DNA of 15,351 nt from Acidobacteriota bacterium (GTDB lineage Bacteria; Acidobacteriota; Vicinamibacteria; Vicinamibacterales; UBA8438): contig SXOW01000432.1 of assembly GCA_005778315.1 (NCBI GenBank), positions 1 through 15,351 on the forward strand, written 5' to 3'. The translations under genes were made by a program, and so were the position numbers. This document shows positions 1 through 6,986 of this stretch, in pieces. Within the stretch, counting starts at the first letter, position 1, and every line of letters begins with the position of its first letter. The notes under the pieces were generated by a model. It made no database searches. It was given only the letters and a program-made list of their open reading frames with translations, and had not been told where the DNA came from.

Positions 1-585
1 CGTCCGGCGGAGGGCAAGTCGACCTCGGCCTGGGCGCTCGCGCACAGCCTGACCCGTCTCGGCAAGCAGGTGCTGCTGATCGACGCCGACATGCGCCGTC
101 CCAGCATGCACAAGACGATGGGGCTGCCAAACAAGGTAGGCCTGTCCCATGTGCTGGTCGGACAGGCTCGTCCCCGGGAGGCGATTCAGCGCACGCACGA
201 CCCCAACTTGTTCGCCCTGACGGCAGGCGAGCCACCGCCAAATCCGTCCGAGCTCCTCTCGTCGGATCGGATGCGTCGTCTGGTAACCAGGCTCGAATCT
301 GGCCCCTTCGACTGGGTCGTCATCGACTCACCGCCGGTGCTCGCGGTCACCGACTCCGTGATCATTGCGCCGCTCGTAGCAGGGGTGGTGTTCGTGGTTG
401 GGGCCGAGATGACACCGACGATTCACGCCGTGCGCGCGCTGGACATGGTGCGATCCGGGGGCAATGCCAAGGTCATCGGCGTGGTGCTGAACCGGGTGGA
501 CTTCTCGCGCAATAAGTATTACTACTCTCGCTACTACGGCTACCACTACAAGAGCTACTACAGCGACAAATCTGCCGCGGCCTGA
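1..585 (+). CDS. BY-kinase (Wzc/CpsD-type tyrosine autokinase), C-terminal part, 5' end outside window
   Basis: This is the cytoplasmic ATPase domain of a bacterial tyrosine kinase that controls polysaccharide chain length and export by cycles of autophosphorylation. The reading frame is open from base 1 and gives 194 residues. It begins inside the Walker A loop (PAEGKST, residues 2-8). Walker A' follows (LLIDADMRRP, 25-34), then Walker B (VVIDSPP, about 106-112). The C-terminus carries nine tyrosines within 15 residues (about 173-187), the autophosphorylation cluster typical of the family, and ends in KSAAA. The GTG at 70 lies between Walker A and A', so it is not the true start. The missing upstream part should hold the rest of the ATPase domain and, if fused, the Wzz-type membrane domain. 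The gene lies 37 bases before a Wzy-type gene on the same strand. The family call is secure; whether it is fused to a Wzz domain is not visible. Confidence 0.93.
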   Translation, partial: RPAEGKSTSAWALAHSLTRLGKQVLLIDADMRRPSMHKTMGLPNKVGLSHVLVGQARPREAIQRTHDPNLFALTAGEPPPNPSELLSSDRMRRLVTRLESGPFDWVVIDSPPVLAVTDSVIIAPLVAGVVFVVGAEMTPTIHAVRALDMVRSGGNAKVIGVVLNRVDFSRNKYYYSRYYGYHYKSYYSDKSAAA

Positions 586-622
586 CCGGGTCGTTTTTGC
601 TCTCGGACGCCTACTGCTGTGC

Positions 623-1978
623 TTGGCCCTCGCATGGCCGCTCGCCGCGTTCGGCGGCGTGTATCGATGGGCCACGGCGCCCTATCTGGTGGCGGTGGCG
701 CTGCTGGCCCTCACCCAAACGGGCCGGATCCGGCAGCTCTGCACCAGCGACGGGTGGCTGTATGGGACGCTCGCCACGGTCGTGACCCTGGCCTGGCTCC
801 AACTGGTGCCGCTGCCTGCCGCGGCGGTGGCGTGGGCGTCACCCGCCACCCTGACCGTGGTGGACACCATTCGACTGCTCCCACGCGCGACCGGCTGGAC
901 CCCCATTTCCGTGTCTCCCCTCGACACGGCGTGGGCCTGCGCTCTCCTCACCGCCAACGCGTTGCTCTTCGTCGCGGCGGGGGCCCTGGTTGCCCGTGGT
1001 GGGGTACGCGCGACCATCAGAGTCATCGCGTGGCTGGGCATCGTGTTCGGATTGGTGGCGCTCTCGCAGATGGCCACGGGCACCAACGCGATCTATTGGC
1101 GATGGGTGCCATACAGCGAGGGCGCCACGCCGTTCGGCACGTTCGTCAATCGCAATCATTTCGCCAGCTGGGTGATCATGGCAACGCCGGTCTGTTTCGG
1201 GTATGTGATCGCACGCCTGCACCGAACAGCCGGCGACGACTCGACCCTGCGGTGGACATCACGACTCGCCACGGGCCTGGACGGCCGCGCGCTCATCCTG
1301 CTCTTCGCGGCCGTACTGATGAGCGTGGCGCTCTTCCTCAGCCTCTCGAGGTCTGGCCTCGTCGGCCTCGCCACGGCGGCGGGCTTCATGCTGATCGCGG
1401 GCCGACGTCACGTTGACCGAAAGCGGTGGAGGTGGCTCGGCGTGTATGGAGCGATCACCGCCACAGTCGTCGCGATGTTTGCGGACGCCACGGACCTGGT
1501 GGGCCGCTTGCTGGAAACGCTCGACGAAGGCAGCGGCAGATTGACCATCTGGCGGGAAACCATGCCGGTCGTTCGAGACTTCTGGGCTGCCGGCACTGGC
1601 GCCGGAACCTATCAGACGGCTATGCTCGTCTACCAGGAGTCGAACCGCTTGTTTGTCTTCAACCAGGCGCACAACCAGTTGCTGCAGGTCGCCACGGAGG
1701 GAGGGTTGCTCCTGTCCGTCCCCGCGCTGGGGGTGACGGTGCTCTTCGTCACGCGGGCCCGCCGGCGGATCGGGGCCGACCACATGGCATCGAGGTGGAT
1801 CCGGCTGGGCGCGGCGGGGGGACTCGTCGCGGTCGGCGTGCAAAGCCTGTGGGAAACGGGCCTTCGTATGCCGGCCAACGCCGCGCTGGCCGTCGTGCTC
1901 GCCGCGATCGTCATTCACGCACCACGCCAGGATCGCCATGACAACGGGGGTTCGCATGGGATTGCGGCTGGGGTTTGA
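623..1978 (+). CDS. O-antigen ligase / Wzy-type polysaccharide polymerase (Wzy_C family), integral membrane protein
   Basis: This inner-membrane protein probably polymerises repeat units or transfers the finished glycan. It has many hydrophobic segments (around residues 20-32, 48-62, 104-124, 131-150, 182-197, 222-240, 246-260, 272-288, 360-377, 396-410 and 418-432). Wzy_C-like motifs are GTFVNRNHFA (172-181), SRSGLVGL (242-249) and, in the last periplasmic loop, GTGAGTY (324-330) with AHNQLLQVATEGGLL (349-363), whose His-Asn and Glu-Gly-Gly are family hallmarks. The start is uncertain. TTG 623 is the only ATG/GTG/TTG start in this frame before the motifs and lacks a clear ribosome site. The frame stays open upstream to about 491 and encodes hydrophobic residues just before it (LGRLLLCLALAWPL), so the first membrane segment may begin earlier, for example at a CTG. 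The gene overlaps the next one by 41 bases. Ligase and polymerase cannot be told apart by sequence. Confidence 0.9.
   Translation: MALAWPLAAFGGVYRWATAPYLVAVALLALTQTGRIRQLCTSDGWLYGTLATVVTLAWLQLVPLPAAAVAWASPATLTVVDTIRLLPRATGWTPISVSPLDTAWACALLTANALLFVAAGALVARGGVRATIRVIAWLGIVFGLVALSQMATGTNAIYWRWVPYSEGATPFGTFVNRNHFASWVIMATPVCFGYVIARLHRTAGDDSTLRWTSRLATGLDGRALILLFAAVLMSVALFLSLSRSGLVGLATAAGFMLIAGRRHVDRKRWRWLGVYGAITATVVAMFADATDLVGRLLETLDEGSGRLTIWRETMPVVRDFWAAGTGAGTYQTAMLVYQESNRLFVFNQAHNQLLQVATEGGLLLSVPALGVTVLFVTRARRRIGADHMASRWIRLGAAGGLVAVGVQSLWETGLRMPANAALAVVLAAIVIHAPRQDRHDNGGSHGIAAGV
1929..1932 (+). promoter_or_regulatory. Shine-Dalgarno site for the HAD phosphatase gene
   Basis: AGGA lies five bases before ATG 1938, inside the end of the Wzy-type gene. 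It supports the ATG at 1938 over the in-frame ATG at 1956. The second ATG also has a G-run (about 1945-1949) at a usable distance, so the choice is not final. Confidence 0.45.
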
Positions 1979-2738
1979 CCTCGACGGCGTGCTCGCCGAC
2001 TTTCAAACAGCACTGACTACTGCCTGCCTGGAAGACGGCGGGGCAGCCCGCCCGACATCATCATCGGGGGACCCCTCAACGAGTGAGCTCAAGCACGCGT
2101 GGAGACGGATCGTCCGTTCGGAGAACTGGTGGACCACGCTGGCGGCGTATGAACCCGACCAGATCGCGCGGCTGTATGCCCTGTCACGGCGACATCGTTG
2201 GGAGGTGTTCTTCCTGACCAAGCGTCCCACCACCACTGGCGACACCGTCCAGGTCCAGACGCAATCGTGGATCGAACGCCACGGGTACTACCTGCCTTCC
2301 GTCGCGACCGTGCCCAGCTCACGTGGCGAGATCGCCCGCGCGCTCAGACTGGACCTGATCGTCGACGACCAGCTCATCGAATGTACAGACTGCGTGAGCG
2401 CCTCGGCGGCGAAAGCGCTGCTGATGGTGCGGGACCCCAACGACGGTGACAGCCGCGGCCAGGCGTTGAGTCAAGGCATCGGTGTCGTGTCGACGTTGGC
2501 CGAGTCCCTCGACGTCATCGAGCGACTCGACACGATGGTGCATTCCAAGAGCGGTGCGCTCGCTCGGCTCAAGAACTGGTTCTCGCTGGCCACCGCTGGC
2601 GCGCCGGTCCTCCCCATGAACCCCCGAGACACACGTCCGCTCCCGTCGCGTTCCGGAGCAGCGACCAGCGACTCGATTGACGCTGAGCGCGGTCGACGTG
2701 GAGGGGGATCAGGCGAAGGGGAGAAGGCGGAGCACTAG
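1938..2738 (+). CDS. HAD-superfamily phosphatase, 5'-nucleotidase (NT5C)-like, with low-complexity C-terminal tail
   Basis: This is a soluble HAD-fold hydrolase of 266 residues. Motif I is FDLDGVLADF (13-22), with D14 as expected nucleophile and D16 as acid/base. Motif II is FFLTKRP (91-97) with T94. Motif IV is LIVDDQ (140-145) with the two metal-binding aspartates D143 and D144. The pattern resembles the 5'(3')-deoxyribonucleotidase NT5C group and related uncharacterised HAD proteins, so it may remove phosphate from a nucleotide or a small phospho-compound; the substrate is unknown. From about residue 205 the protein continues as a Pro/Ser/Arg/Gly-rich tail ending in GGGSGEGEKAEH, which looks disordered and is not part of the fold. 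The start lies inside the upstream Wzy-type gene (41-base overlap), implying co-translation with polysaccharide genes. Its stop TAG overlaps the stop of the convergent oxidoreductase gene. Confidence 0.85.
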   Translation: MTTGVRMGLRLGFDLDGVLADFQTALTTACLEDGGAARPTSSSGDPSTSELKHAWRRIVRSENWWTTLAAYEPDQIARLYALSRRHRWEVFFLTKRPTTTGDTVQVQTQSWIERHGYYLPSVATVPSSRGEIARALRLDLIVDDQLIECTDCVSASAAKALLMVRDPNDGDSRGQALSQGIGVVSTLAESLDVIERLDTMVHSKSGALARLKNWFSLATAGAPVLPMNPRDTRPLPSRSGAATSDSIDAERGRRGGGSGEGEKAEH

Positions 2739-3895
2739 CCCCAGAACGAATTCAGGACGACTTTTCGGAATTCCGTGTTGCGGAGCAACGCGAGCGTGGC
2801 GTCGCGATGCCAATTGAAGTTGGCGGTACGTTTGAGCGTCGGAACCAGACCGTCAATATTCGCCAGGTCGATGAGCGTCGAGATCGCCTTGTCGTCCAAC
2901 CGGGCCGCTATGGTCCGAAACGCCAGGCCGGCTCTGATCTCGGGTCCGAGTCGCTCCCGCCACCGCAGCTCATAGGCGCGCAACCGGGTTGCGTCGAGTT
3001 GGTCGCGACGCAGCGCGACGTCCAGTGTCTCGGCCGCCCAGCGACCGCTCAGCAAGCCATAGTAGATGCCGCCGCCGGTGGTTGGCTTCACCAATCCGGC
3101 CGCATCACCGACCGCCAGCAGCCGGTTGGCGTAGGTGCGTCGCACGGGGCCAAGGGGCAGGATCCGCAGTCGCGGTCGCGGCCACGGCGACGGATCGACC
3201 CCGACTCGGGCGGCCACGCGACGGGAAAAGTCATCAAAGACGGCGCCGGCGTGCTCTCCCCCGAGGAGACCGAACTTCACGCGTGACTGGCCGCGATCGC
3301 GGAACGGGACTACCCAGGCGAACCCGCCGGGCAACCGCCGATGGTCCAGGTGCACCTCGATGTGTTCCAGCGGCGGGAACGCGACGTCGAGCTGCGCACT
3401 CTGCACAAAGAGCTTTGGCAACCCGAGGCCCAGTTGCTGGTTGAATCGGTACTTCGCACCGCAGGCCAAGACACACGCGCGGGCCGTCAGCGTCTCCCCC
3501 GTGGCCGTGAACACGCGGACGCGCCCCCGCTCCATCACGAGCTGGGACACCCGGGTCGCCGTCCGTATTTCCGCGCCATCGGCCTCGGCCCGCCGCGCCA
3601 GCGTGACATCAAACGATCGTCGATCGACGATCGCGGCGTGCACCTGATCGCTCTCGATGGTGGCTGTGTTGCCTGCCGTGGCGTGGAACCGCGCCGAATG
3701 AGCCACCGCCAAGATGACGCGGGTATCCAGATCGAGTTCGTCGAACGCATCACGTCCGAGAATCCCGGTGCAATGTACGGGCGCACCGATCTCGGGATGC
3801 TCTTCCATGACCACCGCGTCGTGCCCACACTGGGCCAGCGTGCGGGCCGCCATCAAGCCCGCTGGCCCTCCCCCGATAACGACGACGTCGCGCAT
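2735..3895 (-). CDS. FAD-dependent oxidoreductase, geranylgeranyl-reductase family
   Basis: This is a flavoprotein of 386 residues. The N-terminal Rossmann motif is VVIGGGPAGLMAARTL (5-20), followed by an acidic MEEH (30-33) that should bind the ribose of FAD. PVHCTGILG (39-47) is the Cys-containing segment characteristic of the geranylgeranyl-reductase family. A second FAD signature, LLAVGDAAGLVKP (259-271), is followed by TTGGGIYYGLLSG (272-284), again typical of this family. The helical C-terminus has no membrane span. Known relatives saturate isoprenoid chains (chlorophyll phytyl, archaeal lipids, dolichols, menaquinone). The gene lies 16 bases downstream of the sugar-phosphate transferase on the same strand, with no terminator seen between them and no good ribosome site. 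A role in reducing the polyprenyl-phosphate carrier is an attractive inference. A quinone or lipid job unrelated to the glycan, or another FAD monooxygenase-like activity, is possible. Confidence 0.88.
   Translation of the reverse strand: MRDVVVIGGGPAGLMAARTLAQCGHDAVVMEEHPEIGAPVHCTGILGRDAFDELDLDTRVILAVAHSARFHATAGNTATIESDQVHAAIVDRRSFDVTLARRAEADGAEIRTATRVSQLVMERGRVRVFTATGETLTARACVLACGAKYRFNQQLGLGLPKLFVQSAQLDVAFPPLEHIEVHLDHRRLPGGFAWVVPFRDRGQSRVKFGLLGGEHAGAVFDDFSRRVAARVGVDPSPWPRPRLRILPLGPVRRTYANRLLAVGDAAGLVKPTTGGGIYYGLLSGRWAAETLDVALRRDQLDATRLRAYELRWRERLGPEIRAGLAFRTIAARLDDKAISTLIDLANIDGLVPTLKRTANFNWHRDATLALLRNTEFRKVVLNSFWG
3614..3633. repeat. 20-bp perfect palindrome inside the FAD oxidoreductase gene
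   Basis: CGATCGTCGA is followed directly by its exact reverse complement, TCGACGATCG, giving a perfect 20-base palindrome with no spacer and three CGATCG/TCGA-type cores. It lies in codons for residues around 88-94 (AIVDRRS), a segment with a conserved Arg/Asp pattern in this enzyme family. It may be a coincidence of codon choice rather than a binding site. Confidence 0.6.
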
Positions 3896-3911
3896 GTGGT
3901 GTAGCTGCGGA

Positions 3912-4553
3912 TCAGAACTTACGTCCGCGCACCTCCCAGGTGCCCCGCAGCGTGATCCAGAACGATAACAGGATTAGCGCCAGATCGCCCCGGAACGTCT
4001 GGGTTCGGGCATACAGTCGGTCGTAGCGGAACTTTGCGCGTCGCGGCAGATCACGGTCCGCGTAGATCTGCGCGATGCCGGTCAAGCCAGGGCGTATCCG
4101 GCTCCGAGCCTCAAAACCCGGAATTCGCTCGATGGGCACGACTTCGCCCGGCTGGTCGGCGTCCGTTTCTCCCGGCCTGAGCGCACGTGGTCCCACGAAA
4201 CTCATGTCTCCGCGAAAAATATTCCAGAGTTGCGGGAGCTCGTCCATCGCGGCCGCGCGCAACACACGCCCGATCGCAGTCACGCGCGGGTCGTCGACGG
4301 TTGCTTGCACGGCACCAAGCCCGGCCTCGGCGTCAGGCACCATCGAACGGAACTTCAGCGTGTTGAAGATGCGGCCACCCTCGCCAATCCGGTCCTGGGT
4401 GAAGAACACGGCCCCCCCATCGTGCCACTTGATGGCGGCCGCGAACAGCACCCAGAGCGGAGCGGAGAGTATGAGCCCGACCCCCGACAGCGCGACATCC
4501 AGGGCGCGTTTCGCGAACGGAAACGGCGGCTGGGATTCAGCGTCGTGCACCAT
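3912..4553 (-). CDS. Polyprenyl-phosphate sugar-1-phosphate transferase (initiating PGT, bacterial sugar transferase family)
   Basis: This small monotopic phosphoglycosyl transferase starts repeat-unit synthesis by moving a sugar-1-phosphate from a nucleotide sugar to undecaprenyl phosphate at the inner membrane. Only the catalytic domain is present (213 residues from ATG 4553), like PglC and the C-terminal part of WbaP/WcaJ. Numbering from GTG 4556, it shows FAKRALD (14-20), a hydrophobic re-entrant helix with a Pro kink (21-42, P33), FFTQDRIGEGG (51-61), FNTLKFRSM (64-72), the catalytic Asp-Glu pair in MDELPQLWN (104-112; D105, E106), MSFVGPR (118-124) and RPGLTG (155-160). I prefer ATG 4553 because a GGAG lies seven bases upstream; GTG 4556 is possible. 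The sugar specificity is not visible. The gene follows six GT4 genes and precedes the reductase. Confidence 0.93.
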   Translation of the reverse strand: MVHDAESQPPFPFAKRALDVALSGVGLILSAPLWVLFAAAIKWHDGGAVFFTQDRIGEGGRIFNTLKFRSMVPDAEAGLGAVQATVDDPRVTAIGRVLRAAAMDELPQLWNIFRGDMSFVGPRALRPGETDADQPGEVVPIERIPGFEARSRIRPGLTGIAQIYADRDLPRRAKFRYDRLYARTQTFRGDLALILLSFWITLRGTWEVRGRKF

Positions 4554-4557
4554 CACC

Positions 4558-5727
4558 TTACTCCGGTCCCGGTTGAGGGGTAGCAGGTAGAGGCACCAGG
4601 CGCTCCCTGCCCAGCACCTCCCGGTAGATGTCGCCGGTCATGCGCGCCATCCGCTCGGGGGTAAACTCGCGGTCGACACGGGCGCGCGCGGAGCGGCCGA
4701 GGGCATTCCGCAACGCAGGGTCGCGCAACAGCGTCGCAAGCGCTTCGTGCAGCGCGGTGGCATCGCCCGGGGGTACCACAAGCCCGGTCTGCTCGTGCTG
4801 ATTGACCCACGGCACGCCAGAAGGGAGACGGGTACTCACGACCGGTACGCCACACGCCATCGCTTCGAGTTGGACGACGCCGAAGGCCTCGGCGCGGGTC
4901 ACCGACGGCAGGGTGAAGATGTCCGCTGCATGGTAGAGCGACGCCACTTCTTCATCCGGCACCGCGCCCAGAAACCTGACCCGGGACAGCCCGAGCGCGT
5001 CCGCCTGCGCTTCGAGGGCCGCGCGCAGGGGCCCATCCCCCACGAGCAACGTCGTGGCGTCCAGACCGTCGAGCGCCCGTAGGAGCACATCCACACCCTT
5101 GTACGGCACGAGCCGTCCCACGAACAGGATGAGCGGACCGGGATGCTCGGCGCGAATGCGTTCGGCGCGCGCGAGCACGCGCGCGGTTGGCGCGAATCGC
5201 GCCCTGTCGACCCCATACGGCACGACCACGCATTTGTCCTGAAAGTCCTGCAACTCGAGCGCGTGCTGGGCCAGCGCTGGCGAGGACACGACGATGCGCG
5301 CGGCGCGGCGCAGGACGGCCCTCAAGAACGGTCGGTACAGGAGGCGATACTTCCAGCGCGGGCGCACCACCTCGCTGTGAAACCAGACGAGTATCGCCGT
5401 GTTTGGACGGGCGAGCACCACCGCGACGAGCGCAATCGGGTTCGGCTCGTGCACCACGATCACGTCCGCCGGCAGGCGCCGCAGCCACAGGGGCAGTGTC
5501 GGACACAACCCCACCGACCCAATGTACCCAACACGGGCCAGCCGGGTTACCGGCACGCCCTCCACAACCTCTTCGATCGTCGTGTGTCGGGTATTCGACA
5601 CGAGGGCGCGGCTGTCAATCGCCGGTCGCTCGTTCTCGCAGAGGAGTCTGACTACCTGCTCGATCCCGCCCGGCACGGGTGGATAGTACTTGCCGACGTG
5701 AAGGACTCGAATGCCGCTCTCAGCCAT
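4558..5727 (-). CDS. Glycosyltransferase family 4 (GT-B fold, retaining)
   Basis: This is a cytoplasmic or membrane-associated glycosyltransferase of 389 residues that probably adds one sugar to the lipid-linked repeat unit. The N-terminal acceptor domain begins VLHVGKYYPPVPGGIEQ (8-24), the Gly-Gly loop typical of GT4. The C-terminal donor domain has VGRLVPYKG (203-211, R205 and K210 for the diphosphate) and the E-x7-E motif in EAFGVVQLE (280-288), followed by AMACGVPVVST. The start is set at ATG 5727, which overlaps the TGA of the upstream gene by one base (TGATG). The longer in-frame ORF back to 5880 would overlap that gene by 154 bases and adds an Arg/Gly-rich, non-GT-like segment. It is followed after TAA by the sugar-phosphate transferase. 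Donor sugar unknown; among the six this one has the most textbook GT4 signature. Confidence 0.92.
   Translation of the reverse strand: MAESGIRVLHVGKYYPPVPGGIEQVVRLLCENERPAIDSRALVSNTRHTTIEEVVEGVPVTRLARVGYIGSVGLCPTLPLWLRRLPADVIVVHEPNPIALVAVVLARPNTAILVWFHSEVVRPRWKYRLLYRPFLRAVLRRAARIVVSSPALAQHALELQDFQDKCVVVPYGVDRARFAPTARVLARAERIRAEHPGPLILFVGRLVPYKGVDVLLRALDGLDATTLLVGDGPLRAALEAQADALGLSRVRFLGAVPDEEVASLYHAADIFTLPSVTRAEAFGVVQLEAMACGVPVVSTRLPSGVPWVNQHEQTGLVVPPGDATALHEALATLLRDPALRNALGRSARARVDREFTPERMARMTGDIYREVLGRERLVPLPATPQPGPE
4561..4564 (-). promoter_or_regulatory. Shine-Dalgarno site of the sugar-phosphate transferase gene
   Basis: On the minus strand GGAG ends seven bases before ATG 4553 and four before GTG 4556. 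It overlaps the last sense codon (GAG) of the preceding glycosyltransferase, whose TAA follows at once. The spacing favours the ATG. Confidence 0.5.
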
Positions 5728-6986
5728 CAGACGCGGCGCGCTGTCCAGGGCTGGGGTACGCCGCTGGCGGCGTCCGCCGACCGTGCGACCTGGGCGTAGA
5801 GGCCCGCGATCTCCGCCGCGCATGCCTTCCATGAGAACCCAGCGGCGTGGCGCACGCCCAGGCGCTGACGCGCGAGCCACCGCTCCGGGTCCCGCTCGCG
5901 CTCATCCAACAACCTCCACACAGTCGCGGCCCACTCGTCGAGGTCGTCCGGCTGACAGTAGCTGATACACGGTCCTCCAATTTCACGCAGCACCGGCAGG
6001 TCGGTCGCCACGACGGGGGTTCCGGAGGCCAGCGCCTCCACCACAGGAAGACCAAAGCCCTCTGCGTCTGAGGTCAGCAGGGCAAGCGCCGCCCGACGGT
6101 AGACAGCGGACAGCACGCACTGGTTGAGGAATGGCAGGGTCGTAATCCGGCTGTCAAGGCCAAGGCGAGCCGCCGTCGCCGTCTGCGATCGGGTCAACGC
6201 GCCGCCGACACGGATGAGACGGGCTTGCGGCACGCGGGCAACCACCCGTGCGAACACCCGCAGCAACCGATCGATCCGCTTGCGTGGAATCGTACTCCCC
6301 ACATGCAGCAGTTCGGGAGCGTCGGCGGCCGCGGCCCCGAGCAATGCGGTCGCCTCGCTGTCCCCCCCGGAGTCGGGCTCGGGAGACCGACTCGGATGTA
6401 CCCCGTTCGGGACGACCGTGAGGCGGGCCGCCGGCATCAGCCGGTGCGACAACAACTCGTCCCGAACGGCGTGGCTGTCGCAGACCACGGCGGCGGCCGC
6501 TGTCAGTCCTGACAGGCTGTGCGCCCCAAGCAGGCGAAGCACCGGCTGCGGATGTCGGAGCGGATCGAGCACGCCCCGGAACGCGTCGAGGTCGTGACAC
6601 GTGACCAGTGACCGCTCGGCAGGGAGGTCGTGGACCACATGTGCATAGCTGTGGTCGACCACATGGAAGAGGTCGAACCGACCCGCCACTGCTTCACGCC
6701 GCAGCCATCGTGGGTAGTCGATGTAGCGATTGATCAGCCGGTCAGACGTCGGCGGCTGTGCCTCCTGGTTTGTGCGGCCAAGCCGTCCCAGGCGGGACAC
6801 GAACGGCGGACAGAGACGCGTCACGGAGACGTGGGGTTGGTCGGCCTGCAGATGATGTAACAACCGATCCGCCACCAGTTCCATGCTGGGCCAGCCCTCT
6901 TCCGGGAAGTCGCACAACAGGCCGACGCGCAGCGTCCGGTCGATGGCCTGGGGTACGACCGGCAGCTGCGCGCGCGGGCTACTCAT
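5727..6986 (-). CDS. Glycosyltransferase family 4 (mannosyltransferase-like GT4)
   Basis: A GT-B enzyme of 419-420 residues. After a short N-terminal extension the first strand reads LRVGLLCDFPEEGWPSME (20-37). FDLFHVVDHSYAH (105-117) and VTCHDLDAF (129-137) follow in the acceptor domain, with VVPNGVHPS (192-200) before the linker. The donor domain has LLHVGSTIPRKRIDRLL (227-243) and the E-x7-E motif in EGFGLPVVE (310-318), with ALASGTPVVATDLPVLREIGG behind it. This pattern, with an 'IPRKR' loop in place of the usual Gly-Arg, is seen in GT4 proteins often annotated as mannosyl- or rhamnosyltransferases; the actual sugar is not provable here. Either GTG 6989 (four-base GTGA overlap with the upstream stop) or ATG 6986 (one-base TGATG overlap) could start it. 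The stop shares one base with the next start, which suggests translational coupling on both sides. Confidence 0.92.
   Translation of the reverse strand: MSSPRAQLPVVPQAIDRTLRVGLLCDFPEEGWPSMELVADRLLHHLQADQPHVSVTRLCPPFVSRLGRLGRTNQEAQPPTSDRLINRYIDYPRWLRREAVAGRFDLFHVVDHSYAHVVHDLPAERSLVTCHDLDAFRGVLDPLRHPQPVLRLLGAHSLSGLTAAAAVVCDSHAVRDELLSHRLMPAARLTVVPNGVHPSRSPEPDSGGDSEATALLGAAAADAPELLHVGSTIPRKRIDRLLRVFARVVARVPQARLIRVGGALTRSQTATAARLGLDSRITTLPFLNQCVLSAVYRRAALALLTSDAEGFGLPVVEALASGTPVVATDLPVLREIGGPCISYCQPDDLDEWAATVWRLLDERERDPERWLARQRLGVRHAAGFSWKACAAEIAGLYAQVARSADAASGVPQPWTARRV

Noticed and set aside
619..1416. Plus-strand ORF of 265 codons overlapping the first Wzy-type gene
   Set aside because: Arg/Gly/His-rich product; the other frame carries the hydrophobic segments and the SRSG and HN...EGG motifs.
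2640..2735. Possible intrinsic terminator at the convergent junction
   Set aside because: I found no GC stem followed by a T-run on either strand; the region is coding up to the overlapping stops.
5728..5880. N-terminal extension of the GT4 gene ending at 4558
   Set aside because: It would overlap the upstream GT4 gene by 154 bases and encodes Arg/Gly-rich sequence. ATG 5727 gives a normal GT4 N-terminus and a TGATG junction.
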